From JACKDX01 sp964640175 (GTDB taxonomy: Bacteria; Myxococcota_A; Polyangia; Polyangiales; GCA-016699535): a stretch of DNA of 64,000 nucleotides. The notes below the pieces were generated by a model. The model made no database searches. It had not been told where the DNA came from and saw only the letters and a program-made list of their open reading frames with translations. The stretch covers positions 1 through 64,000 of the forward strand of contig CAZXFW010000001.1 in the NCBI GenBank assembly GCA_964640175.1. The letters run 5' to 3'. Position 1 is the stretch's first letter; each line of letters begins with the position of its first letter. Below are positions 26,276 through 35,650 of this stretch, one piece after another. The position numbers and the translations under genes are program-made.

Positions 26276-27460
26276 TTAAACGCGTTTTTTTTGTTGTTGC
26301 TGAATGGCACAAAAGTCCAAAGCTACTCGGTAATATGAGCGATGGGACAGGGTATGTGCCTTACCGCGTAAAATGCGCTTTTGGGCAATAATAATCGCTA
26401 GCATGCGCTCTCGTAAGCGCCTCGGAATTGTGAATCGGCGGTTTATAGGTTCGATAAAACTATCAAACGCAGCTAAACGATCTTCTGCTCCATGCAGTGC
26501 ATCAGTCACAGCGTCGTAAAAAAGCACAGCTAAAAGCACAGCATCATCCACAGCGCCCGCTTTTTGCACGTGAGCATCCATCGCCTTTAAGCGTTGCCAC
26601 ATGCCTTCGTGAGCCTCTTTAGGCTCTCCTGCATAAACGGCAATCTCAGGAAGAAGTATTTTTAAAAGCCCCGCATCCCATAAAAGAGCCACTGCCGTGT
26701 ATGCCTTGCCAGAACGCAACAAACGCAAAATCTCTTCAAACACACGCGGCTTGGCAGCACGCATTAACTCGTGCCCTACATCTAGAATCGCTTGATACAC
26801 TTCAGGGGCTATCGGAAGGCCAAGGCGTGAACTGAACTTGATAGCACGAAGCATCCGCACAGGGTCTTCACGGAAACGAACGTCTGCAACACCTATCGTG
26901 CGAATAGCAGATGTTTCTATGTCCTCATATCCATTAACATAATCAATCACTTCCTGGCGCTCTACGTCATAAAAAAGTCCATTGATGGTAAAGTCGCGTC
27001 GTAATGCATCCTCATGCGGCTCTCCATAAGAGTTATCATGACGGATCAACAAGTCCTCGGCCTCATCTTCAGCCAGCAGATCACGGTCTTCAATCTCTGC
27101 TTGACGACGAAAGGTGGCTACTTCAATGATTTTATCGGCACCAAAGACCACATGCGCCAAACGGAACCGCCGCCCGATCAAACGACTATTGCGAAAGATT
27201 TTTCGAACCTGTTCGGGGCTCGCATCCGTAGCCACATCAAAGTCTTTAGGAACATAGCCAAGTAATAGATCACGAACACACCCGCCTACCAAGTAAGCCA
27301 TATGCCCATGACTGTTAAGGCGTTTGACAACCTTGACCGCGTGAGGATCCAAACTGGAATCCTCAAACTTGCATGGATAAATCCTGGGAATCATCGTTGT
27401 AGGCAGAGGCCCTCTTATGCAGGCCGGCTCCATCTGCAAAGCTATACTTAAATTCTTCAC
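26276..27460 (-). CDS. pcnB: Poly(A) polymerase I
   Basis: PcnB adds poly(A) tails to RNA 3' ends and promotes decay. It has the nucleotidyltransferase class II core: YLVGGCVRDLLLGYVPKDFD with the metal-binding DxD, and RRDFTINGLFYD. RLIGRRFRLAHVVFG is the element that marks poly(A) polymerases against CCA-adding enzymes. REDPVRMLRAIKFSSRLG follows, with the helical neck domain and a basic C-terminal end. The C-terminus is shorter than the enterobacterial protein. The GTG at 27460 is the longest start. ATG codons at 27433 and 27394 are alternatives and no clear ribosome site decides. The gene is divergent from nagZ. Confidence 0.9.
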   Translation of the reverse strand: MKNLSIALQMEPACIRGPLPTTMIPRIYPCKFEDSSLDPHAVKVVKRLNSHGHMAYLVGGCVRDLLLGYVPKDFDVATDASPEQVRKIFRNSRLIGRRFRLAHVVFGADKIIEVATFRRQAEIEDRDLLAEDEAEDLLIRHDNSYGEPHEDALRRDFTINGLFYDVERQEVIDYVNGYEDIETSAIRTIGVADVRFREDPVRMLRAIKFSSRLGLPIAPEVYQAILDVGHELMRAAKPRVFEEILRLLRSGKAYTAVALLWDAGLLKILLPEIAVYAGEPKEAHEGMWQRLKAMDAHVQKAGAVDDAVLLAVLFYDAVTDALHGAEDRLAAFDSFIEPINRRFTIPRRLRERMLAIIIAQKRILRGKAHTLSHRSYYRVALDFCAIQQQQKKRV

Positions 27461-27482
27461 GTCGCTAAATCAAAAGTGAGTT

Positions 27483-28583
27483 ATGGTGGGTTTTGTGTCT
27501 GAGCATAGCATAGCTATCGCTGCGGGGCAGGTCCTCATTGCTGGGTTTGAAGGAACCACGCTTCCTGCATTGATCCACCAATCCATTGCCGAATCGCGCC
27601 TAGGAGGCGTCATCATTTTCAAGCGAAATATTGAAAGCCTTTCCCAGATCCATGCATTGATTCATACTTGCCACACAATCAGCTCAACCGACTTTCCACT
27701 GCTCATAAGCGTGGATCAAGAGGGCGGCCGTGTCCGCCGCTTGCCTGAGCCCGTGCTCCAATTGCCTCCGATGAGGCAATTGGGACAGTGGGATGATCCT
27801 TCCTTTACCCAACGTGCCGCCTATGCCTTAAGCCTACAGCTGCGAACGTTGGGATTTACCATGAACCACGCGCCTGTACTGGACGTGGATACAAACCCTG
27901 CTAACCCCATTATTGCAGATCGTGCTTTTGGGACCGACGTGGAAACTGTAGTGCGTCACGCGACAGCATTTATTCAGGGAACTCGGGACGCCATGGTATT
28001 GAATTGTGGCAAACACTTTCCGGGACATGGAGATACGACTCTAGATAGTCACGAAGCTCTTCCTCAACTCAAACATTCTCTTGAAAGACTGAAAGCCGTT
28101 GAACTTGCACCCTTTCGCTTGCTTGCTCCCATGCTTGATGCTGTCATGAGCGCCCACATTGTCTATCAAGGCATCGACGCCTTGCACCCAGCCACGCTGT
28201 CCCCGACTATCATTCAATCGTTGCTGCGTGAACACTGTGGCTTTCAAGGGTGCGTACTCAGCGACGATCTTGAAATGAAAGCAATTTCAAATACTTACAC
28301 AATCCCTGAAGCGGCATACCATGCCATTGTTGCTGGCTGTGATGCACTCTTGATCTGCCGCGATACACCCATGGTGTATAAGACACGCGACTATCTGAAA
28401 GAGCGCGCTATGCAAGAGCCTGACTTCGCTCAACGTCTTTTGGACGCTGCTCAACGATTTATCAATCTACGCCGAAGCGTGCATCCACCCTCCTTGACTG
28501 ACAACTTTACCTTGGAACAATTGCACCCGCCTGAAGTGATCGAAGTTCGTCAAGAGCTTGAATCACGTCTTAAAACACTTTAA
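27483..28583 (+). CDS. nagZ: Beta-N-acetylhexosaminidase (GH3)
   Basis: NagZ removes GlcNAc from cytosolic 1,6-anhydro-muropeptides during cell-wall recycling. The 366-residue single-domain GH3 protein has the family motifs: GGVIIFKRNI, LLISVDQEGGRVRRL, the catalytic loop KHFPGHGDTTLDSH containing the Asp-His dyad, MSAHIVYQ, and VLSDDLEMKAI with the nucleophile Asp. No signal peptide is seen, consistent with a cytosolic role. The TAA is 18 nt before the hflX start and the genes probably share a transcript. It may cooperate with the lytic transglycosylase at 61-63 kb. Confidence 0.9.
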   Translation: MVGFVSEHSIAIAAGQVLIAGFEGTTLPALIHQSIAESRLGGVIIFKRNIESLSQIHALIHTCHTISSTDFPLLISVDQEGGRVRRLPEPVLQLPPMRQLGQWDDPSFTQRAAYALSLQLRTLGFTMNHAPVLDVDTNPANPIIADRAFGTDVETVVRHATAFIQGTRDAMVLNCGKHFPGHGDTTLDSHEALPQLKHSLERLKAVELAPFRLLAPMLDAVMSAHIVYQGIDALHPATLSPTIIQSLLREHCGFQGCVLSDDLEMKAISNTYTIPEAAYHAIVAGCDALLICRDTPMVYKTRDYLKERAMQEPDFAQRLLDAAQRFINLRRSVHPPSLTDNFTLEQLHPPEVIEVRQELESRLKTL

Positions 28584-28601
28584 GGTAATCGTTTACCAAC
28601 A

Positions 28602-30269
28602 TTGGAAATTTACGGAAATACTCACGGTCTTGGGCCAGCACAGCTGCAAGATTTAAAACGCCTTTATCGGCGGCGTGTGCCTTTTGACCAACTCACCACT
28701 CCGGAACTCAGTCGTTCATTGTGCAATGTCTCGCACATTACGGGACGGCAAATTGGCGTGCTTATCGATCGCTCCGGCCAAGTAGACTGCGTCATGGTCG
28801 GTGACACTGCCAAAATCATGTTGCCAGACATTGGACGATTACGTGCAGCACAGGGCCGTTTTCGAGGCCTGCGTTTAGTACATACCCATTTACGTAACGA
28901 ACCATTGAGCCGTGATGACCTTGTCGATTTGACTCGCCTTCGTTTGGATCTGGTAGTTGCCATCTGCGTTTCTCAAGACGGCCAGCCACAGAAAGTGCAT
29001 TACGCTCATTGCATCCCCGTGACTTCATCCGAAAGCGAACCTTTCCGTAAGTACGGCCCCATTCCCTATGGTCAACTGGACTGTAATCCTTCTGTTTTGA
29101 TCACTGCACTCGAAGCTGAGTTTGCCCGTGCCCAGCGGACACGACCGGTACATGCAAAAGATGGTCGAGCCATTGTTGTACACGTGTGCGAGAAATCTCG
29201 TGCTGCTCAGGCCATTGATTCACTGAATGAGCTACGCGAACTTGCCCGTACAGCGGGTGTGGAAGTTGTAGATAGCGTATGTCAGATACGTAATCACATG
29301 GATGCCAAATACGTGCTCGGGAAAGGCAAACTTGAAGACGTGATTCTCCGAGCCATGCAGTTGGATGTAGACGTTCTCATCTTCGACTGCAATTTAAATC
29401 CTGCACAAGCTTCGGCAATTGCACAGGTGTCCGATCTGAAGATCTTAGATCGTACCCAACTCATTTTAGACGTATTTGCGCAACATGCTCAGAGCCGCGA
29501 TGGAAAATTGCAAGTTGAACTCGCGCAAATGCGTTATCTTTTGCCACGTTTAGGACGCAAAGATGATGCACTGTCTCGCCTCACCGGTGGCATAGGTGGC
29601 AGAGGCCCTGGTGAAACCAAACTCGAAATTGGGCGTCGGCGTGCTCGTGAACGCATTACTCGGCTAGAACAACAACTCAAACAACTTGCCTCACAGCGCC
29701 GGCAGCGTCGTGCTCGACGCATTCGCAATCAAACACCCATTGTTGCCATCGTTGGATACACCAATGCAGGAAAAAGCACCTTGCTTAATGCACTTACTGA
29801 CAGCACAGAAGTAGCAGAAGACAAACTATTCGCTACTCTGGACCCGCGCTCCCGCCGCTTACGTTTTCCCGAAGAACGTGAACTTATACTCACCGACACG
29901 GTTGGATTGATTCGCCACTTGCCCAAAGATCTGTTTGCCGCCTTCCGCGCAACCTTTGAAGAGGCTTCTGAGGCAAACCTCTTGCTTCATGTGATTGATA
30001 TCTCTGACCCTGCTCATGCACAACACATTGAAACTCTTGAGCGAGTACTTGTAGAGCTGGGCATCGAAGGAACCCCTCGTTTAAAGGTATATAATAAAAT
30101 CGATAAGTTAGAGCCTGACTATGCCAACATGATCCATCAGGCCAATGGAGGCATTGCTGTCAGCGCATTGGATCGAAAAACCCTTCATCCCTTGTTAGCA
30201 CAAGTATCCTCGGCCGTACTTTACGATACCGCAGAGATCAGCCAGTCGGAACCAACCACTACTTTCTAG
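28602..30269 (+). CDS. hflX: GTPase HflX
   Basis: HflX is a ribosome-associated GTPase that splits stalled or heat-damaged ribosomes. This 555-residue form has an N-terminal extension (about 1-190) that begins with YGNTHGL and RLYRRRVP. The HflX N-domain follows (EVVDSVCQIRNHMDAKYVLGKGK, a glycine-rich LTGGIGGRGPGETKLE, and a long Arg-rich coiled coil), then the G domain near 385 (GYTNAGKSTLLNAL, DTVGLI, NKID). TTG at 28602 is the only start that keeps the conserved N-terminus, and no good Shine-Dalgarno is present. A small palindrome (GGTAA/TTACC, 28584-28597) precedes it. The last 11 nt overlap a convergent gene. Confidence 0.9.
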   Translation: MEIYGNTHGLGPAQLQDLKRLYRRRVPFDQLTTPELSRSLCNVSHITGRQIGVLIDRSGQVDCVMVGDTAKIMLPDIGRLRAAQGRFRGLRLVHTHLRNEPLSRDDLVDLTRLRLDLVVAICVSQDGQPQKVHYAHCIPVTSSESEPFRKYGPIPYGQLDCNPSVLITALEAEFARAQRTRPVHAKDGRAIVVHVCEKSRAAQAIDSLNELRELARTAGVEVVDSVCQIRNHMDAKYVLGKGKLEDVILRAMQLDVDVLIFDCNLNPAQASAIAQVSDLKILDRTQLILDVFAQHAQSRDGKLQVELAQMRYLLPRLGRKDDALSRLTGGIGGRGPGETKLEIGRRRARERITRLEQQLKQLASQRRQRRARRIRNQTPIVAIVGYTNAGKSTLLNALTDSTEVAEDKLFATLDPRSRRLRFPEERELILTDTVGLIRHLPKDLFAAFRATFEEASEANLLLHVIDISDPAHAQHIETLERVLVELGIEGTPRLKVYNKIDKLEPDYANMIHQANGGIAVSALDRKTLHPLLAQVSSAVLYDTAEISQSEPTTTF

Positions 30270-30702
30270 TCGGCGGTAACGTAGGCATGTCATCGTCATC
30301 GTCGTCATCAATGAGAAGCTCATCCAAATCGATGGTTTCGAGCAAATCATCCTCACGTGTCTGTTGACGTGTTTTATCCCGATGCATGCGTGCTTGCTGT
30401 CGATGCTGCCGCGCTTTCATCAAATCACGCCGATACGTCCCTTCTTCTATTTGACGCGCTACGCGCCCCCAATACACAGAATAGGTTGAATAGCGTTGCG
30501 CCAATTGCTGAAAGCGAAATCTTAAGCTTGTATTTCGCGGCACATTTTTTCTTAAAACCTGCAAGCGCCGCTCTACATCTTTTCTTGGAACCACGGGTTC
30601 CAATCTCTCCATGCCCTGAAACCACTGTTCATAGAGCGCCTTAAGGCGTTCTAACCTCGTTTCAGCCTCATGGAGCTGCTGTTCAAACTCACGAACATCC
30701 AT
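30259..30702 (-). CDS. Charged coiled-coil protein with poly-Asp tail
   Basis: A 147-residue cytosolic protein of unknown function. The N-terminal half is an amphipathic helix suited to a coiled coil (VREFEQQLHEAETRLERLK). A compact basic region follows (FRFQQLAQRYSTYSVYWGR), then a very basic helix and an acidic end with seven consecutive Asp residues. I recognise the general type from deltaproteobacterial genomes but no assigned role. It starts 12 nt after the stop of the upstream lipoprotein gene and overlaps the convergent hflX 3' end by 11 nt. Confidence 0.7.
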   Translation of the reverse strand: MDVREFEQQLHEAETRLERLKALYEQWFQGMERLEPVVPRKDVERRLQVLRKNVPRNTSLRFRFQQLAQRYSTYSVYWGRVARQIEEGTYRRDLMKARQHRQQARMHRDKTRQQTREDDLLETIDLDELLIDDDDDDDMPTLPPTRK

Positions 30703-30714
30703 AACAACGGACCG

Positions 30715-31365
30715 TCAAAGGGGCGTAATTTTAAGATTATCAAACCACAACTCAGACTCCCAGTTATTGAACGCAAAATGATCGTGGCCCCTGCCCACGA
30801 GAGGTTCTGAATCGTTGAATTCCATGAGCTTGGCGCCATCAAGCCACACTGTTAAAAGGTTTTTCTGTCGACGCACAATCACATGGTACGTATGCCCAAT
30901 TTGAACGGGCTTCCTTGATCCAATCACGCGATCTGAACCATGCTCATTCATCCGTGCAATCGCATTTAACGCATTGCCCCAACCACCAAAAATGATCACA
31001 TAGCTTGTGGCTGTGTAGCTTTCCTGTTTGGCAAATGATCGCCCGTCTCCAAATACCTCTACCTTGATATCTCCTGTCGGAGATTCACTCCGTACATTAA
31101 ACTCGATTTGAACTTCTCGCGGCAAACTACGCCGCAACCACAATGGATGATTTCGTGCACCACGAACATAAAGCTGACCATTTCGAATTTCGTAGTTGCC
31201 ACCCGTTTTGTTCCACAGTGGGCCAAGCTCCTCACGATCAAACGCATCGCTAAACCCTTGACGATCCAAGGCCGGATCTCCTTGCGGAGTACACCCTGGT
31301 GCGCCAAGCACTGCCATGCATAGGATTGTTATTACAAACAGCTCTGAAAATTTTTTTTCTGTCAT
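30715..31365 (-). CDS. Lipoprotein with concanavalin/LamG-like fold
   Basis: The 216-residue protein begins with a type II signal (hydrophobic stretch ending APGC, Cys at about 25). The mature part looks like a jelly-roll lectin/glucanase or 3-keto-disaccharide hydrolase-type (DUF1080-like) domain. It contains FSDAFDREELGPLWN at the start, YEIRNGQLYVRG, VQIEFNVRSE, HVIVRRQKNLLTVWLDG, and an ending ELWFDNLKI. These are the usual strand landmarks of such folds, which bind or cleave glycans. No catalytic residues can be named. It lies 4 nt after ttcA and 12 nt before the coiled-coil gene, so an operon is likely. Confidence 0.75.
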   Translation of the reverse strand: MTEKKFSELFVITILCMAVLGAPGCTPQGDPALDRQGFSDAFDREELGPLWNKTGGNYEIRNGQLYVRGARNHPLWLRRSLPREVQIEFNVRSESPTGDIKVEVFGDGRSFAKQESYTATSYVIIFGGWGNALNAIARMNEHGSDRVIGSRKPVQIGHTYHVIVRRQKNLLTVWLDGAKLMEFNDSEPLVGRGHDHFAFNNWESELWFDNLKITPL

Positions 31366-31369
31366 CGCA

Positions 31370-32185
31370 TCAAACCATTATAGGTAATCGTCGCAAAGCC
31401 ATCGATTCAGACTCGTTCTTGAGCAACGTTCGATCCAACAAATGCAAAGATTTAACATTGCCTAATGCAGCCAACATGCTTTGTCGAACATGCGGAATTT
31501 CATGTTCCATTTCGTCTAGCCATTGCCGAACTCGCTTGCGTTTTAAGTTCTCCTGAGATCCACACAGATTACATGGCAAAATAGGAAACTCTTTCATTTC
31601 AGCAAACGCCTGTATCTGCGACTCCATACTATACAAGAGTGGCCTGATCACGATGTTTCGACCATCATCACTCTGAAGCATGGCCGGCATAGCGCGAAGC
31701 GATCCCGTAAACATCAAATTGAGTAAGAGTGTTTCAATCGCATCATCACAATGATGTCCGAGTGCAATTTTAGTACATCCCAATTCCTGCGCTGCGTTAT
31801 ATAAAACCCCTCGTCTCAAACGAGAACATAACGAACAATATGTACTCTGAGCATCCAGCTTATCTGTGACGATAGTATACGTATCTTCCCGTAGAATTCG
31901 ATACTCGTAACCTTGGCTTTGAAGCCAAGCTTCTAACGGCTTGCCGTCGTATCCCGGCTGCCCTTGGTCAAGATGTACCGCGAGAAGCTCATAAGGCACC
32001 GGCGACCTCAGGCGTGCACGCTCCAGTAAATGTAGCAGTGTGTAGCTGTCTTTCCCACCACTTAAACAAACCATAATTCGATCGCCAGAAGAGATCAGGT
32101 TAAAATCACCGATACAACGGCCCATAGAACGAGCAAGCTCTCTCTCAAGAACAACCACATCTGACTCATTCTGATGACTTCCCAT
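31370..32185 (-). CDS. ttcA: tRNA 2-thiocytidine synthetase TtcA
   Basis: TtcA thiolates cytidine 32 of some tRNAs using ATP and an Fe-S cluster. The protein shows the PP-loop CLSGGKDSYTLLHLLE near residue 40, and the pair of CxxC motifs YCSLCSRLRRG and PCNLCGSQ that supply cluster cysteines. GHHCDDAIETLLLNL and the basic KRKRVRQWL are typical of TtcA and separate it from TilS. The ATG at 32185 (MGSHQNES) is preferred. The longer frame to 32275 would run through the start of the divergent PilZ gene. The result is 271 residues, close to the usual length. Confidence 0.9.
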   Translation of the reverse strand: MGSHQNESDVVVLERELARSMGRCIGDFNLISSGDRIMVCLSGGKDSYTLLHLLERARLRSPVPYELLAVHLDQGQPGYDGKPLEAWLQSQGYEYRILREDTYTIVTDKLDAQSTYCSLCSRLRRGVLYNAAQELGCTKIALGHHCDDAIETLLLNLMFTGSLRAMPAMLQSDDGRNIVIRPLLYSMESQIQAFAEMKEFPILPCNLCGSQENLKRKRVRQWLDEMEHEIPHVRQSMLAALGNVKSLHLLDRTLLKNESESMALRRLPIMV

Positions 32186-32257
32186 ACGTATCAACTTTAA
32201 AGAAGATGGTAATCTACTGTCATTAACGCTAAAAACGATGGTATACCATTCTAAGGC

Positions 32258-32629
32258 ATGAACGGTAACTCCCATTTTCGCAAGGACGGACGACGTGCTC
32301 TATCGCTGCGTGTGCATGTCCGACAAGGCCACGCAACAGATGCCAGTCCATACCAGGCAGAGCTGATTGACTTAGGAATGGGGGGTGCATTTGTCTGTAC
32401 CGATGCACCTACTACCATTGGAACCACTGTTGTACTCACGATCAGCTCCCCTACCACCTGGGAGCCCATCGAAATTAATGCCGAAGTACGCTGGCTATCA
32501 ACTAACATGCCATCTCGTCCCCCAGGATACGGCGTCCACTTCTTGCCAATGAGCAGCACTGAAGCCACTGCATTATATGATTTGATTCAGGCCATTGGCT
32601 ACGACGTACCCCCCACAAGCAGCCAATGA
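32258..32629 (+). CDS. Single-domain PilZ protein
   Basis: A 123-residue protein that is almost entirely one PilZ domain, expected to bind c-di-GMP or act as a degenerate adaptor. The N-terminal arginines (RKDGRRALSLRV) and the (D/N)xSxxG position occur as DLGMGGAFV, where Ser is replaced by Gly, so ligand binding is uncertain. ISSPTTWEPIEINAEVRW and PPGYGVHFLPM complete the barrel. This resembles the type common in Myxococcota. The stop overlaps the cysS start by 4 nt (ATGA), so the two are translationally coupled. Confidence 0.85.
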   Translation: MNGNSHFRKDGRRALSLRVHVRQGHATDASPYQAELIDLGMGGAFVCTDAPTTIGTTVVLTISSPTTWEPIEINAEVRWLSTNMPSRPPGYGVHFLPMSSTEATALYDLIQAIGYDVPPTSSQ

Positions 32630-34131
32630 ATACGATGACTTTGCACCTTTACAACACGCGCACACGCCGAAAAGAACCGTTTGAACCTCAGGAGCCAGGA
32701 CAGGCCAAAGTGTATGTGTGTGGACCCACTGTGTACGACTATTCACACCTCGGCCATGCGCGCTGTTACATCGTCTATGACGTTCTTGTAAGACACTTGC
32801 GTGCAAGCGGTTCAAAAGTCACCTATGTGCGTAACATCACAGACGTTGATGACAAGATTCTCAAACGCGCCAGTGAATTGCACGAACCAGCGCTAGCGCT
32901 GACCCAACGCTTTACCGAAGCGTTTCACCAAGACATGGCTCAGCTTGGCTGTATGAACGCTGATATTGAACCCAAAGTGAGTGACCATATTCCGCAAATC
33001 ATTGCCTTAATTAGCACACTCATTGAAAAGGGCGCCGCGTATGAAAGCGACGGAGACGTCTACTTTAGCGTTCCTAAATTCACTAATTACGGTGCCTTGT
33101 CAGGACGTAAACTAAACGATCTCATGCTTGGAGCAAGTGGCCGAATAGACGATGTAGAAGCTGGCCGAAAAAACCATCCTGCGGACTTTGCCCTCTGGAA
33201 ACACGATACGAACACCGAGTTGTGCTGGGATAGTCCGTGGGGCAAGGGGCGCCCCGGCTGGCATATCGAATGCTCCGCCATGAGTACGCATTATTTAGGA
33301 AACACGTTAGACTTACACGGTGGCGGCTTAGACTTAGTGTTTCCTCATCATGAAAACGAACTCGCACAAAGTGAAGCTGCTTCCGGCACCTTATTTGTTC
33401 GCACATGGATGCATAACGGCTTTGTGGAAATCTCCAAAGAAAAGATGAGCAAAAGCCTGGGTAACTTTTTTTCAATCCGAGACGTCTTCAACTACGTCGA
33501 GCCTGAAGCCATCCGTTACTTTATGCTAGGTGTGCACTATCGCTCGCCCTTAAATCTGGACTGGAAAACAGACGAGCACGGCAAACTTCTAGGATTCCCC
33601 CTCATTGAAGAGGCAGAACGTCGAGTGGAATACCTCTACCAAACCAAACAACGGATTTTGGATATTGGCCCTGAACGCCTGTCAAAAGCTCCTTCAAAAA
33701 CGTATACCCATGTCGAATCACTCGCTGCAGTTCTACAAACATGCCTAAATGATGACTTGAACACTTCCAATGCTTTGGCTGCCATTTCAGACTTTCTAAA
33801 ACAAGCCAATGAAATTGTTGATTCTTTAAAAGCAGCCTCGGCTTCCATACACATTGATACGCATGCCCAATTGCTCTCGGGGGTTGAACAGATTGATCGG
33901 ATGTTAGGATTTGGCCATGAACTGCCTGAGGCGTTCCTTAATCGCGTGCAGCAACGTCGCTTGCAAGCACGAGGAATCTCTGCCAATGATATACAAGCGC
34001 TTGTCGACGAACGAACACGCGCGCGCCAAGAAAAAGACTACTCGCGCGCCGATCGTATTCGCGTAAAGCTTGGAGAAATGAACGTCGAACTACTCGATAA
34101 CTCTGAAGGCACCACGTGGCGAATACGTTAA
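32626..34131 (+). CDS. cysS: Cysteinyl-tRNA synthetase
   Basis: A class I synthetase that charges tRNA-Cys. It has CGPTVYDYSHLGHAR with the HIGH-type motif HLGH near residue 40, and the zinc ligands of the family (Cys in VCGPTV, GWHIECSAMS, HHENE). The KMSKS loop (KEKMSKSLGNF) is near residue 270. The C-terminal helical anticodon-binding region ends DNSEGTTWRIR. The 501-residue length is normal. Two ATG codons (32626 and 32635) are possible; the first gives a 4-nt overlap with the PilZ gene. A PATAN/J-domain gene follows after 4 nt. Confidence 0.95.
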   Translation: MNTMTLHLYNTRTRRKEPFEPQEPGQAKVYVCGPTVYDYSHLGHARCYIVYDVLVRHLRASGSKVTYVRNITDVDDKILKRASELHEPALALTQRFTEAFHQDMAQLGCMNADIEPKVSDHIPQIIALISTLIEKGAAYESDGDVYFSVPKFTNYGALSGRKLNDLMLGASGRIDDVEAGRKNHPADFALWKHDTNTELCWDSPWGKGRPGWHIECSAMSTHYLGNTLDLHGGGLDLVFPHHENELAQSEAASGTLFVRTWMHNGFVEISKEKMSKSLGNFFSIRDVFNYVEPEAIRYFMLGVHYRSPLNLDWKTDEHGKLLGFPLIEEAERRVEYLYQTKQRILDIGPERLSKAPSKTYTHVESLAAVLQTCLNDDLNTSNALAAISDFLKQANEIVDSLKAASASIHIDTHAQLLSGVEQIDRMLGFGHELPEAFLNRVQQRRLQARGISANDIQALVDERTRARQEKDYSRADRIRVKLGEMNVELLDNSEGTTWRIR

Positions 34132-34135
34132 CACC

Positions 34136-35650
34136 ATGACAACAACGCCCACACCCACAGTCACAGGAACTTTTCAGAAAACTCCGTTCCCACATATCTT
34201 GATCTATCTCTTTCAACGTAAAATTTCGGGCACACTCGTTGTGCGCCATGAAACGCTAGAAGAACTGATCTGGTTTGAAAAAGGCACACCTTCTGCAGCA
34301 AGTTTCAGCTTTAATCCAGCCAACATGCGGGCTGGCTTGCTTGCGTTATTTAGTAAGCCTTATGCCTACGAGTTTTATGAAGATACCTATTTGATTAAAG
34401 GCGCTGCAGAATTTGCAGAAACCGCATCGTCTTTGTCACTTATTCGCGAATCACTTCGGCAAGGCGGCCGAGAAGAAGTGATTGCTGTGGTGCTCAATCA
34501 TATCAAAGGCAAAGTGTTAACGGTCCGCAAGGACATTTCGCTTGAAGCGTTTGAACTCGACGAAAAAGAACTCAAGTTCATCACTGCATTGCAAAAAGAA
34601 CCGTGTACCACCGACAAAGCCATTGAGCGCACTGACCTTCCGAAAGAACATGCGCGGCGTTTATTGTATTTGTTAGCAATAGCCAAAGCGTTTGAATCAT
34701 TATCCAGTGATCGTAACAAACCATCGATGAGCCTACCGACCATGCCCAAAGTGGTGATGCCGGCAACGCCCCAACCAGCATCAGAACCCGTAGTGAAATC
34801 TGTTTCGTCTCAACCCATATTTCGCGCAAAGTCCAAACGCCCAGAGCCCAAAGTTAGCCTCGCAATCCCAGAGCCACCCAACAATCTTCCAGCGGCGTTA
34901 AAACAACGCTGGATCGATATCACTCAACGCTACCAACACATCGAAGACATGAATTACTTCGAAGCATTAGGAATCGACCTCAAAAGCTCTCCAGAAGATG
35001 CCGCGGCGGCCTACATGAAGCTTGTCAAAGTCTGGCATCCTGACCGATTGCCGCCTGCCTTAAGTGCATTGATCGAACATTCCAGAGTGATTTTTCGATA
35101 CCTGACCGAAGCGTATGAAACATTAACCTCAGAAAACAAACGCGCTGAATACCTTGAACTCGTTGGATCGGGAGCCGCTTCTCCTGCTGAACAAAGGCGT
35201 CTGCTGGCATTGCTTGACTCAGTGACAGAAGTACAAAGGGCTTCTGTGCTATTACAACAACGCAGTTTTGAAGAAGCGTTATTCCATGCCAAAAATGCCG
35301 TGGAACTTGCTCCACAGGATGCAGATGCTCACGTAATTTTAGCATGGGCTCTTTATAATATTCATGGACAATCCAGCGCTCCTCCGTTTGAGGAAATGCT
35401 GAGATCGCTTAATCTTGCCCTCGACCAAAACGAGCGACACGAACGGGCTCACTATTACAAAGGGATGGTGCTCAAACGGATGGGAAAAATCCGTGAGGCT
35501 CTCGGGCATTTTAAACTCTCTGCCCAAATTAACCCACACAACGTGGAAGCTGCTCGAGAAATCCGGCTTGCAGACATGCGCAAGCAATCTCAATTGCCAA
35601 GCAAGACGCCCGTGAAAGGTTCCTTGCTTGATAAACTGTTTAAAAAATAA
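34136..35650 (+). CDS. PATAN/DUF4388-like, J-domain and TPR fusion protein
   Basis: A 504-residue protein with three parts. The N-terminus (about 10-110) resembles PATAN/DUF4388 domains (FPHILIYLFQRKISGTLVVRH, EELIWFEKGTP). A winged-helix-like middle and a Pro-rich linker follow. A J domain lies near residues 265-335 (MNYFEALGIDLKSS, VWHPDRLPP with the HPD that stimulates Hsp70). The C-terminal part has TPR-like repeats (SFEEALFHAKNAVELAPQDADAHVILAW, HYYKGMVLKRMGKIREAL). It probably recruits a DnaK-type chaperone to a specific target, and the PATAN part suggests signalling. It starts 4 nt after cysS and overlaps the convergent lipoprotein gene by 11 nt. Confidence 0.8.
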   Translation: MTTTPTPTVTGTFQKTPFPHILIYLFQRKISGTLVVRHETLEELIWFEKGTPSAASFSFNPANMRAGLLALFSKPYAYEFYEDTYLIKGAAEFAETASSLSLIRESLRQGGREEVIAVVLNHIKGKVLTVRKDISLEAFELDEKELKFITALQKEPCTTDKAIERTDLPKEHARRLLYLLAIAKAFESLSSDRNKPSMSLPTMPKVVMPATPQPASEPVVKSVSSQPIFRAKSKRPEPKVSLAIPEPPNNLPAALKQRWIDITQRYQHIEDMNYFEALGIDLKSSPEDAAAAYMKLVKVWHPDRLPPALSALIEHSRVIFRYLTEAYETLTSENKRAEYLELVGSGAASPAEQRRLLALLDSVTEVQRASVLLQQRSFEEALFHAKNAVELAPQDADAHVILAWALYNIHGQSSAPPFEEMLRSLNLALDQNERHERAHYYKGMVLKRMGKIREALGHFKLSAQINPHNVEAAREIRLADMRKQSQLPSKTPVKGSLLDKLFKK

